From Pseudomonas sp. GV071 (GTDB taxonomy: Bacteria > Pseudomonadota > Gammaproteobacteria > Pseudomonadales > Pseudomonadaceae), in the NCBI RefSeq assembly GCF_003050835.1, contig NZ_QAOJ01000013.1:1-64000 (forward strand): a stretch of 64,000 nucleotides of DNA, written 5' to 3'. Positions 18,146-25,391 of the stretch are shown here, piece by piece. The notes under the pieces are model-generated. The model had not been told where the DNA came from. It worked only from the letters and a program-made list of their open reading frames with translations, and did not search any database. The translations under genes were made by a program, and so were the position numbers. The stretch's first letter is position 1; every line of letters begins with the position of its first letter.

Positions 18146-20068
18146 ATGCACCTGCTCCGCCCCCTGCTAGTTGGCCTGTTGCTGACCTCTACCCTGGCCA
18201 CCGCCGCCCCGCGCGATTTCACGATCTTGCACACCAACGACTGGCAGTCGCGCCTGTTGGGTTTTGGCCCTAACAACGAATACACCCCGGCCACCACCAA
18301 CGACGACGGCACCGTCGGCGGTGTGGCGCGTCTGGCGACACTGGTCAAGGAACGCCGCGCCGCTGCCGGTGAGCAGCCACTGCTGTTGCTCGATGCCGGT
18401 GACTTCACCATGGGCACCCTGTTTCACACCATCACCCGCGAGGCTGGCAGCGAGCTGCGTCTGATGAGCGAGATTGGCTACGACGCCACCACCCTCGGCA
18501 ACCACGAATTCGACTTCCGCCCCATGGGCCTGGCCGCCATGCTCAGCGCCGCCGCCAAGGCCGAAGGCGACCAGCTGGTGCCGGTGATCGCCAGCAATAT
18601 CCAGTTCGACCCCAACAATCCTGGCGACGACAGCCTCAAGGCGCACCAGGATGCCGGGCGCATCGTGCCGTACAAAATCGTCGAGAAGGGCGGGATCCGC
18701 TTCGGCCTGTTTGGCCTGCTCGGTTACAACGCCATCACCGTGTCGCCGATGACCAAGCCGGTGACCTTCGCCGACCCGATCGAAACCGCCAAGGCGATGG
18801 TGAAAAAGCTCCGCGAGGAAGACAAGGTCGATGTGGTGATTCTGCTATCCCATATGGGCGTGGCGCAGCAGGACGACGGCAGCTGGCGCGGTGAAGAAGT
18901 GGAAATGGTCGAGCAGGTGCCGGGTATCGACATCGTCGTTGGCGGCCACTCGCATACCGCCTTGCCGCAGCCGGTGCTGGTCAACGGCCACACCCCGGTG
19001 GTGCAGGCCGGTTCGGAAATCCAGTACCTGGGCGAGTTGCATATGCGCCTGGGCGAGGACGGCAAAACCCAGGTGCGCGACTACAGCCTGCACCCGATCA
19101 ACGACCAGACCCAAGGCGACGGGGTGATCACCACCCTGGTTGACGACTTCAAGCAACACGTCAGCAAGCAGATGCTCGAGCCCAAGGGCTATCGCTTCGA
19201 CCAGCCGCTGGCCAAGGTCGATAAAACCCTGACCCGCGAGCACGACGATCCGATTCTCGCCAACCTGGTCACTGACGCGCTGCGCGATGCCACCGGCAGC
19301 GACATTGCCTTCACCGGCAACGGCACCATCCGCGACGACATGATCCAGGGCCGTACCGGCGTGCAGGCGGTGTCTGATTTGTTCCGCATCGCACCACTGG
19401 GCATCGGCCAACTGGACGACGCACCGGGTTACCCGCTGGTGAAGGTGTATGTCACCGGGCAAGAGGTGAAAGACATCCTTGAGGTGTTGCTGCTGGCTTA
19501 TCAGATGCGCGACAGCGACAGCTACTTTCCCCGTGTGGCGGGGCTACGTTTTAGCTACAACCCCTACCGCGTGCCATTCGACCGCGTCAGCCGGGTGGAG
19601 CTGGGCGATGCCGTGCACGGTTACCGTGACCTCGACCTGAAAGACTCCAGGCTCTACAGCATTGGCGCCAGCAGCTACGTGGGCAGCTTTACCTGGCTGA
19701 TTTCCGACCTGAGCAAAGGCCTGATGACCGTGGTGCCCAAGGACGTCAACGGCAAGCCGCTTGCCGAGCTCAACGACGCCATCATCGACGCAGACCCCAA
19801 CACCCCCGGCATTCAGGAGTACAAAGAGTGGCAGGGTTTGCTCGACCATATCCGCCGTCTACCGGACGTCGACGGAGATGGCCTGGCGGACATTCCCACC
19901 ACAGGTGCTGCCGCTGAACAGCGTATGGTGCGTGCACCGAGCTTTGCGCCGGCCGAGCTGTTCCGTTATGCCGGCACCTTGCAGTGGGGTGTGAGTGTGG
20001 TCGTGGTGCTGGGGTTGCTGCTGATTCTCTGGCTGCTGCGCCAGGCCGTGCGCCGCCGCCGGAATTAA
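18146..20068 (+). CDS. Membrane-anchored metallophosphatase/5'-nucleotidase
   Basis: This calcineurin-like phosphoesterase of the UshA/5'-nucleotidase family has about 640 residues and is exported to the periplasm. I chose the ATG at 18146 because AAGGA lies seven bases upstream; ATGs at 18125 and 18128 and a GTG at 18107 are in frame. After the signal peptide come metal-site motifs ILHTNDWQSR, LLDAGDFTMGT, GNHEFDF and GGHSHTALP, then the C-terminal substrate-binding domain (NLVTDALRD, FTGNGTIRDDM). A C-terminal membrane segment (VSVVVVLGLLLILWLL) with RRRR after it would anchor it to the inner membrane. Probable role: releasing nucleosides and phosphate from nucleotides outside the cytoplasm. 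Confidence 0.88.
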   Translation: MHLLRPLLVGLLLTSTLATAAPRDFTILHTNDWQSRLLGFGPNNEYTPATTNDDGTVGGVARLATLVKERRAAAGEQPLLLLDAGDFTMGTLFHTITREAGSELRLMSEIGYDATTLGNHEFDFRPMGLAAMLSAAAKAEGDQLVPVIASNIQFDPNNPGDDSLKAHQDAGRIVPYKIVEKGGIRFGLFGLLGYNAITVSPMTKPVTFADPIETAKAMVKKLREEDKVDVVILLSHMGVAQQDDGSWRGEEVEMVEQVPGIDIVVGGHSHTALPQPVLVNGHTPVVQAGSEIQYLGELHMRLGEDGKTQVRDYSLHPINDQTQGDGVITTLVDDFKQHVSKQMLEPKGYRFDQPLAKVDKTLTREHDDPILANLVTDALRDATGSDIAFTGNGTIRDDMIQGRTGVQAVSDLFRIAPLGIGQLDDAPGYPLVKVYVTGQEVKDILEVLLLAYQMRDSDSYFPRVAGLRFSYNPYRVPFDRVSRVELGDAVHGYRDLDLKDSRLYSIGASSYVGSFTWLISDLSKGLMTVVPKDVNGKPLAELNDAIIDADPNTPGIQEYKEWQGLLDHIRRLPDVDGDGLADIPTTGAAAEQRMVRAPSFAPAELFRYAGTLQWGVSVVVVLGLLLILWLLRQAVRRRRN

Positions 20069-20150
20069 TGCTGTGACCCAAGCATCCGGCGGCTTGTCAA
20101 AGGCACCAGGCGCACCGTAGGGTGCGCATCGGATTTTTGGGAGTACTGAT

Positions 20151-20798
20151 ATGAGTGACGATCTGCAGCAGCTGTTTGACAACAACGCGCGTTGGGCGGA
20201 GTCGATCAAACAGGAAGACCCGGAATTCTTCGAAAAACTGGCCCGCCAGCAAGTGCCCGAATACCTGTGGATCGGCTGTTCGGATGCACGGGTGCCGGCC
20301 AACGAAATCGTCGGCATGTTGCCAGGGGATCTATTCGTTCACCGCAACGTGGCCAACGTGGTGCTGCACACCGACCTCAACTGCATGTCGGTGATCCAGT
20401 ACGCGGTGGACGTGCTCAAGGTCAAACACATCCTGGTCACCGGCCACTACGGCTGTGGCGGCGTGCGTGCTTCGATGAAGGACGTGCAACTGGGCTTGAT
20501 CGACGGCTGGATCCGCTCGATCCGCGACCTCTACTACGAACAGCGCGACCACCTGGCGCAGCTGCCGACTGAAGAAGAGCAAGTCGACCGTCTGTGCGAA
20601 CTGAACGTGATCCAGCAAGTGGCCAACGTCAGCCACACCACCATCGTTCAGAACGCCTGGCACCGCGGCCAGAAACTGTCCGTCCACGGCTGCATCTACG
20701 GCATCAAAGACGGCCGCTGGAAAAACCTCAACGTCACCGTCAGCGGCATGGAGCAACTCCCGCCGCAATACCGCCTGCGTCCGCTCGGCCAGAGCTGA
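20151..20798 (+). CDS. can: Beta-class carbonic anhydrase
   Basis: This 215-residue zinc enzyme interconverts CO2 and bicarbonate in the cytoplasm. The beta-class ligand and catalytic signatures are present: CSDARVPANEI with the Cys, Asp and Arg, and GHYGCGG with His and Cys. Length is standard. A GGGAG ribosome site precedes the ATG. The gene ends at a strong terminator shared with the convergent osmE. Confidence 0.95.
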   Translation: MSDDLQQLFDNNARWAESIKQEDPEFFEKLARQQVPEYLWIGCSDARVPANEIVGMLPGDLFVHRNVANVVLHTDLNCMSVIQYAVDVLKVKHILVTGHYGCGGVRASMKDVQLGLIDGWIRSIRDLYYEQRDHLAQLPTEEEQVDRLCELNVIQQVANVSHTTIVQNAWHRGQKLSVHGCIYGIKDGRWKNLNVTVSGMEQLPPQYRLRPLGQS

Positions 20799-20801
20799 AT
20801 C

Positions 20802-20833
20802 AAAAGCATCGAGGCTGAAGCCTCGATGCTTTT
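20802..20833. terminator. Bidirectional terminator between can and osmE
   Basis: A perfect 14-base-pair stem with a TGAA loop has A-runs on its left flank and T-runs on its right, so it can end both converging transcripts. Confidence 0.92.
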
Positions 20834-20870
20834 GCTCTGCTTTTCGTAGGGGAGGCGATTGCGGACTGGA

Positions 20871-21209
20871 TTACTGAACGCGCTCGTTGTGTTCCATCTG
20901 CTCGCAGGTCATAAAACCTTTTCCATCGACGCGGTCGTTGGCATCAAAGCTCACGTAGTACACCTGCTTGGAACCATCCTTCTCCATCACATAGTTGTTG
21001 CAGGTGCCTGAGCGCACGGTGCGATGGATTTCGGTGGAAGGTGGACCACCCACGGTCAGCACCTGAGACTTGGTCATGCCCACGTCCACTTGCTTGGCCA
21101 GGGGTTCGTCGCGGTAAGTGACGTAGTCGACCGGGTTTTCCATTTTGCTGGCGCAACCTGTGACCGCTGCCAGTGCACAAAAAGCCGCGAGGAGTTTGGT
21201 TTTGTACAT
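20871..21209 (-). CDS. osmE: Osmotically inducible lipoprotein OsmE
   Basis: This 112-residue lipoprotein has lipobox VTGC (cysteine near residue 19) and a SmpA/OmlA (BamE-like) domain: VDVGMTKSQVLTVGGPPSTE is the typical start of that fold. In E. coli OsmE is induced by osmotic stress. It is anchored to the envelope with the domain in the periplasm. The gene is alone on the minus strand, converging with can. Confidence 0.88.
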   Translation of the reverse strand: MYKTKLLAAFCALAAVTGCASKMENPVDYVTYRDEPLAKQVDVGMTKSQVLTVGGPPSTEIHRTVRSGTCNNYVMEKDGSKQVYYVSFDANDRVDGKGFMTCEQMEHNERVQ

Positions 21210-21293
21210 GGTGTCGTTCCTTGTGGGGAGCCGTTGTCGGCTTACTGATTTTTGAGCTGCTTCGCTGTCACTAAGTTCGAGTTATTTGCCCGC

Positions 21294-21500
21294 TCACAAA
21301 CGCACGAAGCGCGGCACCAGCATCAGGCCGACACCGATGGCCACCAGCAGATACGGGTCGCTGACAAAGTAGCTGTAGCCCATCAAGGCCAGGCCGCAAA
21401 CCCAGGCCACGGCCTGCCCTTGGCGTTTGCCGTAGATCAGGTAGCCCAGGCCGATCGAGCCAAACACCAGGCCGGCGAGCAAGGTGGCGGTGGAATCCAT
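21294..21500 (-). CDS. Small hydrophobic membrane protein, 68 residues
   Basis: This small protein, starting MDSTATLLAGLVFGSIGLGY, has two or three membrane segments and a short positively charged loop (YGKRQGQ). The ATG at 21500 has a GAGG ribosome site; the longer open frame reaches into sequence that does not look coding. Similar short inner-membrane proteins are common in Pseudomonas. Function unknown. Confidence 0.7.
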   Translation of the reverse strand: MDSTATLLAGLVFGSIGLGYLIYGKRQGQAVAWVCGLALMGYSYFVSDPYLLVAIGVGLMLVPRFVRL

Positions 21501-21601
21501 GCAGATACCTCGGGGTTTATCGGGGGCGCGCTGAACCTGGCGGCCTGGCGCGTTGCCTAAGTATGCCGCTGGCGCCGTCCAGATCACTCAAGGATTTCCC
21601 C

Positions 21602-21961
21602 ATGTTTGCCCACTGCCTGCGTTTTTTGCTGCTGCCGGTGCTTGCCAGCCTGCTGCTCGGCGCCTGTTCCGAGCCACCGGCGCCGGTCAGTTTCGTCAAT
21701 CGGGTGTGGAGCGTCAGCGAGTCGCCAACCGTGAGCAAGGGCATGCTCTACGTGTTTCTCTCCGACGGCACGCTGGTGCTGGCTTCGAGTGGCAACAAAC
21801 CGGCCTTTGGCCAATGGCAGCAGGATGGCACTGATCTGGTGATGATCGAGGAGGGGCAGCGCCACAAGACCGAAGTGCTGATGGCCACCAAGGACATTCT
21901 GCAACTGCGCCAGCACAACCCCGGCGAGCCGGTGGAAATGACCCTGGTGCCGGCCGAGTAA
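21602..21961 (+). CDS. Putative small lipoprotein, 119 residues
   Basis: The start at 21602 gives a lipoprotein signal peptide with lipobox LLGAC (cysteine near residue 22). The mature part is about 97 residues, probably beta-rich, and contains VWSVSESPTVSKGMLYVFL and FGQWQQDGTDLVMIEEG, which resembles the small beta-barrel lipoproteins that monitor or bind ligands. I do not recognise a named family. Confidence 0.7.
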   Translation: MFAHCLRFLLLPVLASLLLGACSEPPAPVSFVNRVWSVSESPTVSKGMLYVFLSDGTLVLASSGNKPAFGQWQQDGTDLVMIEEGQRHKTEVLMATKDILQLRQHNPGEPVEMTLVPAE

Positions 21962-22024
21962 GCAAAGCGCCAGGGGGCTGGCTAAGCTCAAGCGGCAGCG
22001 CGTCATTTACCCAGGAGAACTGCC

Positions 22025-22438
22025 ATGCACCGCTTAGCCACTGCCTTGTTGCTGTCTGCCCTGAGTGCGTCGATTTTCACTACCTCGGCCTTCGCCACCA
22101 CACCGCAGGAACGGATGAAAACCTGCAACGCCGACGCCACCACCAAAGCGCTCAAGGGCGATGAGCGCAATGCGTTCATGAGCACCTGCCTGAAGGCTGA
22201 TAGCAAGCCCACCAACGCCTCGCAGGAGCGGATGAAAACCTGCAATGCCGACGCCACCACCAAAGCGCTCAAGGGCGATCAGCGCAACGCGTTCATGAGC
22301 ACCTGCCTGAAGGCTGACAGCATGCCCACCAACGCCTCGCAGGAGCGGATGAAAACCTGCAACGCCGACGCCGCCACCAAGGCGCTCAAAGGCGATGAGC
22401 GCAAAGCCTTTATGAGCGACTGCCTGCAGAAAAAATAG
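22025..22438 (+). CDS. PsiF-family exported protein with three tandem repeats
   Basis: This 137-residue exported protein has a signal peptide (LLLSALSASIFTTSAFA), then three near-identical units of about 39 residues. Each reads QERMKTCNADATTKALKGD, then RNAFMSTCLKAD, with two cysteines. PsiF of E. coli, a phosphate-starvation-inducible protein, has two such units, so one extra is present. The DNA copies differ at only a few bases, suggesting a recent duplication or gene conversion. An AGGAGA ribosome site precedes the ATG. Function of the family is unknown. Confidence 0.88.
   Translation: MHRLATALLLSALSASIFTTSAFATTPQERMKTCNADATTKALKGDERNAFMSTCLKADSKPTNASQERMKTCNADATTKALKGDQRNAFMSTCLKADSMPTNASQERMKTCNADAATKALKGDERKAFMSDCLQKK
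22112..22435 (+). repeat. Three tandem 117-base coding repeats in the psiF gene
   Basis: Units start at 22112, 22229 and 22346 with a period of exactly 117 bases. The first two are almost identical at DNA level and the third, which ends at the stop codon, is slightly more diverged and truncated. The period is a multiple of three, so copy-number changes would keep the reading frame. Confidence 0.9.
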
Positions 22439-22456
22439 GCCGCCGTGGGGCGACCG

Positions 22457-22660
22457 TTACTGCTGTTCGGTCGCCTGCTTCAACCGCTCGTTGTTCACCG
22501 CGTTGGCTGCATCGATCTGTTGCTGCATGTCTTTCATCTGCTGTTGCGCTTGCTGTGCCTGCTTGGCTTGCAAGGATGCGGTGGCGGCGGTTTCGCCCAG
22601 GCCGCAGGCACTCAGAGCGGTGGCGCAGGCGAGGATGGCAAGGGCCTTGAACGGGGACAT
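22457..22660 (-). CDS. Small lipoprotein with glutamine-rich coiled coil
   Basis: This is a 67-residue protein with lipobox LSAC (cysteine at residue 19), then a helical, heptad-like region rich in Q, A and M (QQAQQQMKDMQQQIDAANAV). It resembles small Lpp-like lipoproteins in overall form, but there is no C-terminal lysine for peptidoglycan linkage. It converges with psiF. Function unknown. Confidence 0.75.
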   Translation of the reverse strand: MSPFKALAILACATALSACGLGETAATASLQAKQAQQAQQQMKDMQQQIDAANAVNNERLKQATEQQ

Positions 22661-22760
22661 GATTTACTCCAATGGGGAAGGCCGCAGCCAGTTGCCGAAC
22701 TCTAGCAAAAGCCTTTCATAAACACTGCGTGGGGCGACACAATGGCAGCCACTGCGATGG

Positions 22761-22840
22761 CGTAGGAGCGGCTTCAGCCGCGATTCCTGCAAGCCTCGTT
22801 TTCAGGTCTGGCCACTCGCGGCTGAAGCCGCTCCTACGAA
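22761..22840. repeat. REP-type inverted repeat pair
   Basis: This doublet has inverted copies of a unit reading CGTAGGAGCGGCTTCAGCCG. It ends 15 bases before the next gene's start codon, so part of the following gene's leader is REP sequence. Confidence 0.85.
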
Positions 22841-22854
22841 CCCCGTCCGTGTCT

Positions 22855-23325
22855 ATGAACAAAACCCACCTTCACCAGCGCTTTGTCGAACGGCTCAACG
22901 TCGATTTGCATAACGCCCAGCTTGCCCTGCAAACCGCCCACGAAGCGGCTACCCACGAAGAGAACGTGGCCGAAAACAAGTACGACACCTTGGGGCTGGA
23001 GGCGGGTTACCTGGCCCATGGGCAGGCGCGACGGGTGGCAGAAATCGAACAGGCGTTGCTGGCCTTTCGCGCCTTGCAGCTGCGTGAATTCGATGCCGAC
23101 AAGGGCATTCAACTGAGCGCGCTGGTGCTGCTGGAAAATGATAGCGGGCAACAGCGCCGGCTGTTCCTGGTGCCCGACGGCGCGGGAATGAAAGTGCCGA
23201 CCGAGGAGGGCGAGGTGATGAGCATCACCCCGCAGTCACCGATGGGACAGAGCTTGCTTGGCAAGGCACCCGGCGATGTGGTCTTGGTGAATGGCCAAGA
23301 GTCGGAAATCATCGCGGTCGCGTAG
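22855..23325 (+). CDS. GreA/GreB-like transcription elongation factor homologue
   Basis: This 156-residue protein has a GreA-like layout. An N-terminal helical region (about 1-85) contains an acidic stretch EENVAENKYDTLGLEAG where Gre factors carry the tip that enters the RNA polymerase secondary channel. A C-terminal FKBP-like domain (LENDSGQQRRLFLVPDGAG, ITPQSPMGQSLLGKAPGD) carries the family signature SPMGxxLLGKxxGD. It does not look like a canonical GreA or GreB, and the classical tip residues are only partly kept. It may compete with Gre/DksA-type factors. The ATG at 22855 lies just after a REP doublet. Confidence 0.75.
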   Translation: MNKTHLHQRFVERLNVDLHNAQLALQTAHEAATHEENVAENKYDTLGLEAGYLAHGQARRVAEIEQALLAFRALQLREFDADKGIQLSALVLLENDSGQQRRLFLVPDGAGMKVPTEEGEVMSITPQSPMGQSLLGKAPGDVVLVNGQESEIIAVA

Positions 23326-23328
23326 GGC

Positions 23329-23351
23329 GAATAACCGCAGAGCGGTTATCC
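23329..23351. repeat. Short inverted repeat between gre-like gene and yegD
   Basis: Bases ATAACCGC and GCGGTTAT form an eight-base stem with an AGA loop, between two convergent genes. It may be a weak bidirectional terminator; there is no T-run. Confidence 0.4.
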
Positions 23352-23354
23352 GTC

Positions 23355-24620
23355 CTACCCGTATCTCTTCTTCGCTTCGATGGCCAGGCCACTACCGATG
23401 CTGCCGAACGTATCGCCTTCTGCATGGCGGGCATTGGGCAGCAGCCGCTGGATGTTGGCGCGCAATGCCGGAATACCGCTCGAACCACCGGTAAAGAACA
23501 CTGTATCGATATCTTCGGTACTCACCCCGGCGTCGGCCAACAACTGCAACACGCTGCCATTCACCTTGCCCAGCAGGCCGTCGATGGACTCATCGAACAG
23601 CTCGCGGTTGAGCTCGGCCACCAGGCCTGGCTCGACGCGCTCCAGGGAGATGTTGCGGCTGTCCATTTCAGTCAGTTCGATCTTGCTCTGTTCCACCTGC
23701 ATGGCCAGCCAGTGCCCGGCGCGCTGCTCGATCAGTTTGAAGAAGCGGTCGAGGCCGTCGGTGTCCAGGGCGTCGTAGCGCATGTTCTTCAACGCCGTCT
23801 GCGCTTGCTGCGAGTACACGGCGTTAATGGTGTGCCAGGTGACCATGTTGAGGTGGTGGCTGGTGGGCATGTAGGCCTGGTTTTTCATCCGGCTGCCGTA
23901 ACCGAACAGCGGCATCACCCCGGCCAGGCTCAGCTGTTTGTCGAAGTCGGTACCGCCGATGTGTACACCGCCGGTGGCGAGGATGTCGTTCTGCCGCTCG
24001 GGCTGCATGTGGCGCTCGGGGGCCAGGCGGATCAGCGAGAAGTCCGAGGTACCACCGCCGATGTCGACGATCAGCACCAACTCTTCGCGGCTGATGGTGC
24101 TTTCGTAGTCGAAGGCGGCGGCGATGGGTTCGAACTGGAACGACACGTCCTTGAAACCGAGTTTCTTGGCCACGGCCACCAGGGTGTCTTCGGCTTCCTT
24201 GTCGGCTTTTTCGTCGTCATCGACGAAAAACACCGGGCGGCCCAGCACCACTTGTTCGAACGGGCGCTCGGCCACGGCTTCGGCGCGGGTTTTCAACTCG
24301 CCAATGAAGTAGCCGAGGATGTCCTTGAACGGCAGGCTGCTGCCCAGGACCGCGGTTTCGCTTTTCAGCAGCTTGGAGCCCAGCAGGCTTTTCAGCGAGC
24401 GCATCAGGCGCCCTTCGTAGCCTTCCAGGTATTCGTGCAGGGCCAGGCGGCCGTAGACCGGGCGGCGTTCTTCGAAGTTGAAGAAGACCACCGAGGGCAG
24501 GGTGATTTTTCCGTCTTCCAGCACCAGCAACGATTGCTCGCCGGGGCGCAGCCAGCCGACGGTGGAGTTGGACGTGCCAAAGTCGATGCCAATGGCACGA
24601 GCAGATTGCGCGTTGGTCAT
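23355..24620 (-). CDS. yegD: Hsp70-family chaperone-like protein YegD
   Basis: This 421-residue Hsp70-related ATPase lacks the DnaK peptide-binding domain. The phosphate-1 motif GIDFGTSNSTVGW, phosphate-2 motif VDIGGGTSDFSL and adenosine motif FFTGGSSGIPALR are all present. Length and pattern match E. coli YegD, a poorly characterised chaperone-like protein. The start at 24620 (MTNAQSARAIGIDFG) is the second ATG of the frame. It is followed, in the direction of transcription, by a convergent gene. Confidence 0.9.
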   Translation of the reverse strand: MTNAQSARAIGIDFGTSNSTVGWLRPGEQSLLVLEDGKITLPSVVFFNFEERRPVYGRLALHEYLEGYEGRLMRSLKSLLGSKLLKSETAVLGSSLPFKDILGYFIGELKTRAEAVAERPFEQVVLGRPVFFVDDDEKADKEAEDTLVAVAKKLGFKDVSFQFEPIAAAFDYESTISREELVLIVDIGGGTSDFSLIRLAPERHMQPERQNDILATGGVHIGGTDFDKQLSLAGVMPLFGYGSRMKNQAYMPTSHHLNMVTWHTINAVYSQQAQTALKNMRYDALDTDGLDRFFKLIEQRAGHWLAMQVEQSKIELTEMDSRNISLERVEPGLVAELNRELFDESIDGLLGKVNGSVLQLLADAGVSTEDIDTVFFTGGSSGIPALRANIQRLLPNARHAEGDTFGSIGSGLAIEAKKRYG

Positions 24621-24720
24621 GATCGGTTCCGGGTACAAAAAACGGCCGCGCAGTTTACGCGAAGGTGTGGGGTGATGCGCGGGAAGGTTTGTGCAAGCGA
24701 TGAAGGGTTTTTGCCTTTTC

Positions 24721-24751
24721 TCGCCCCTCTCCCGCGTGCGGGAGAGGGGCG
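24721..24751. repeat. Palindromic REP element, CGCCCCTCTCCCGC type
   Basis: This perfect palindrome (CGCCCCTCTCCCGC on the left, reverse complement on the right, GT in the middle) lies downstream of marC, six bases from its stop. The same core recurs at 48850-48875. Confidence 0.85.
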
Positions 24752-24756
24752 ACCTG

Positions 24757-25356
24757 CTACGGGGTGATGAGGTAACCCTTGATCCCGGTAAAGATGATCT
24801 GCGCCGCCAGTGCGCAGACGAACAGGCCCATCAGCCGGCCGATGATCTCCAGGCCCTGGTCGCCGAGAATCCGTTCGAATTTATCGCTGAGGTACAGCAC
24901 CAGGCCGACGGTGATGCTGGCGAAGAGGATCGCCACCAGGGCGATCAGTTTGCTGTCCCAGTGCGGCTGGCCGGCGCCCATCACCAGCATGGCACCGATG
25001 GTACCGGGGCCGACGGTGAGCGGAATGGTCAGCGGCACGATGGTCACGTCCTGCTGCTGGTTTTCGCTCTGCACCACCGGGCGGCCTTGCGCCATGCCTA
25101 GGGCGGAGATGAACAGCACGCTGCCGGCGCCAATGCGGAAGGCGTCGATGGTGATGCCGAATACAGTGAAGATGCTCTGCCCGAACAGGTACAGCACGCT
25201 GCTGGCGATGACCACACCGGTGGCCACTTTCCACGCCAGTTTCTTGCGCTCTTTCACCGTGTAGCCGCGGGTCATGCCGATAAAAACCGAGAGCACGAAG
25301 AACGGGCTATAGAGCACCAGCATCTTCAAATACAGGCTGAACAGGGTGGACAACAT
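24757..25356 (-). CDS. MarC-family (UPF0056) inner-membrane protein
   Basis: This 199-residue protein has about six membrane segments (for example VLYSPFFVLSVFIGMTRG and IPLTVGPGTIGAMLVMGAG). PLTIPLTVGPGTIGA is the signature of the MarC/UPF0056 family. These were once called antibiotic-resistance proteins, but the role is unknown. The ATG at 25356 is chosen over an upstream in-frame ATG at 25374. It follows retS after 35 bases and may share its transcript. Confidence 0.88.
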   Translation of the reverse strand: MLSTLFSLYLKMLVLYSPFFVLSVFIGMTRGYTVKERKKLAWKVATGVVIASSVLYLFGQSIFTVFGITIDAFRIGAGSVLFISALGMAQGRPVVQSENQQQDVTIVPLTIPLTVGPGTIGAMLVMGAGQPHWDSKLIALVAILFASITVGLVLYLSDKFERILGDQGLEIIGRLMGLFVCALAAQIIFTGIKGYLITP

Positions 25357-25391
25357 CGGCAGGCTCGCAGGCAAAAAAGGGTGGGACGACG

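Noticed and set aside
22112..22435. CRISPR-like repeat array
   Set aside because: The 117-base units are coding repeats of a PsiF protein with no unique spacers, and no cas genes are nearby.
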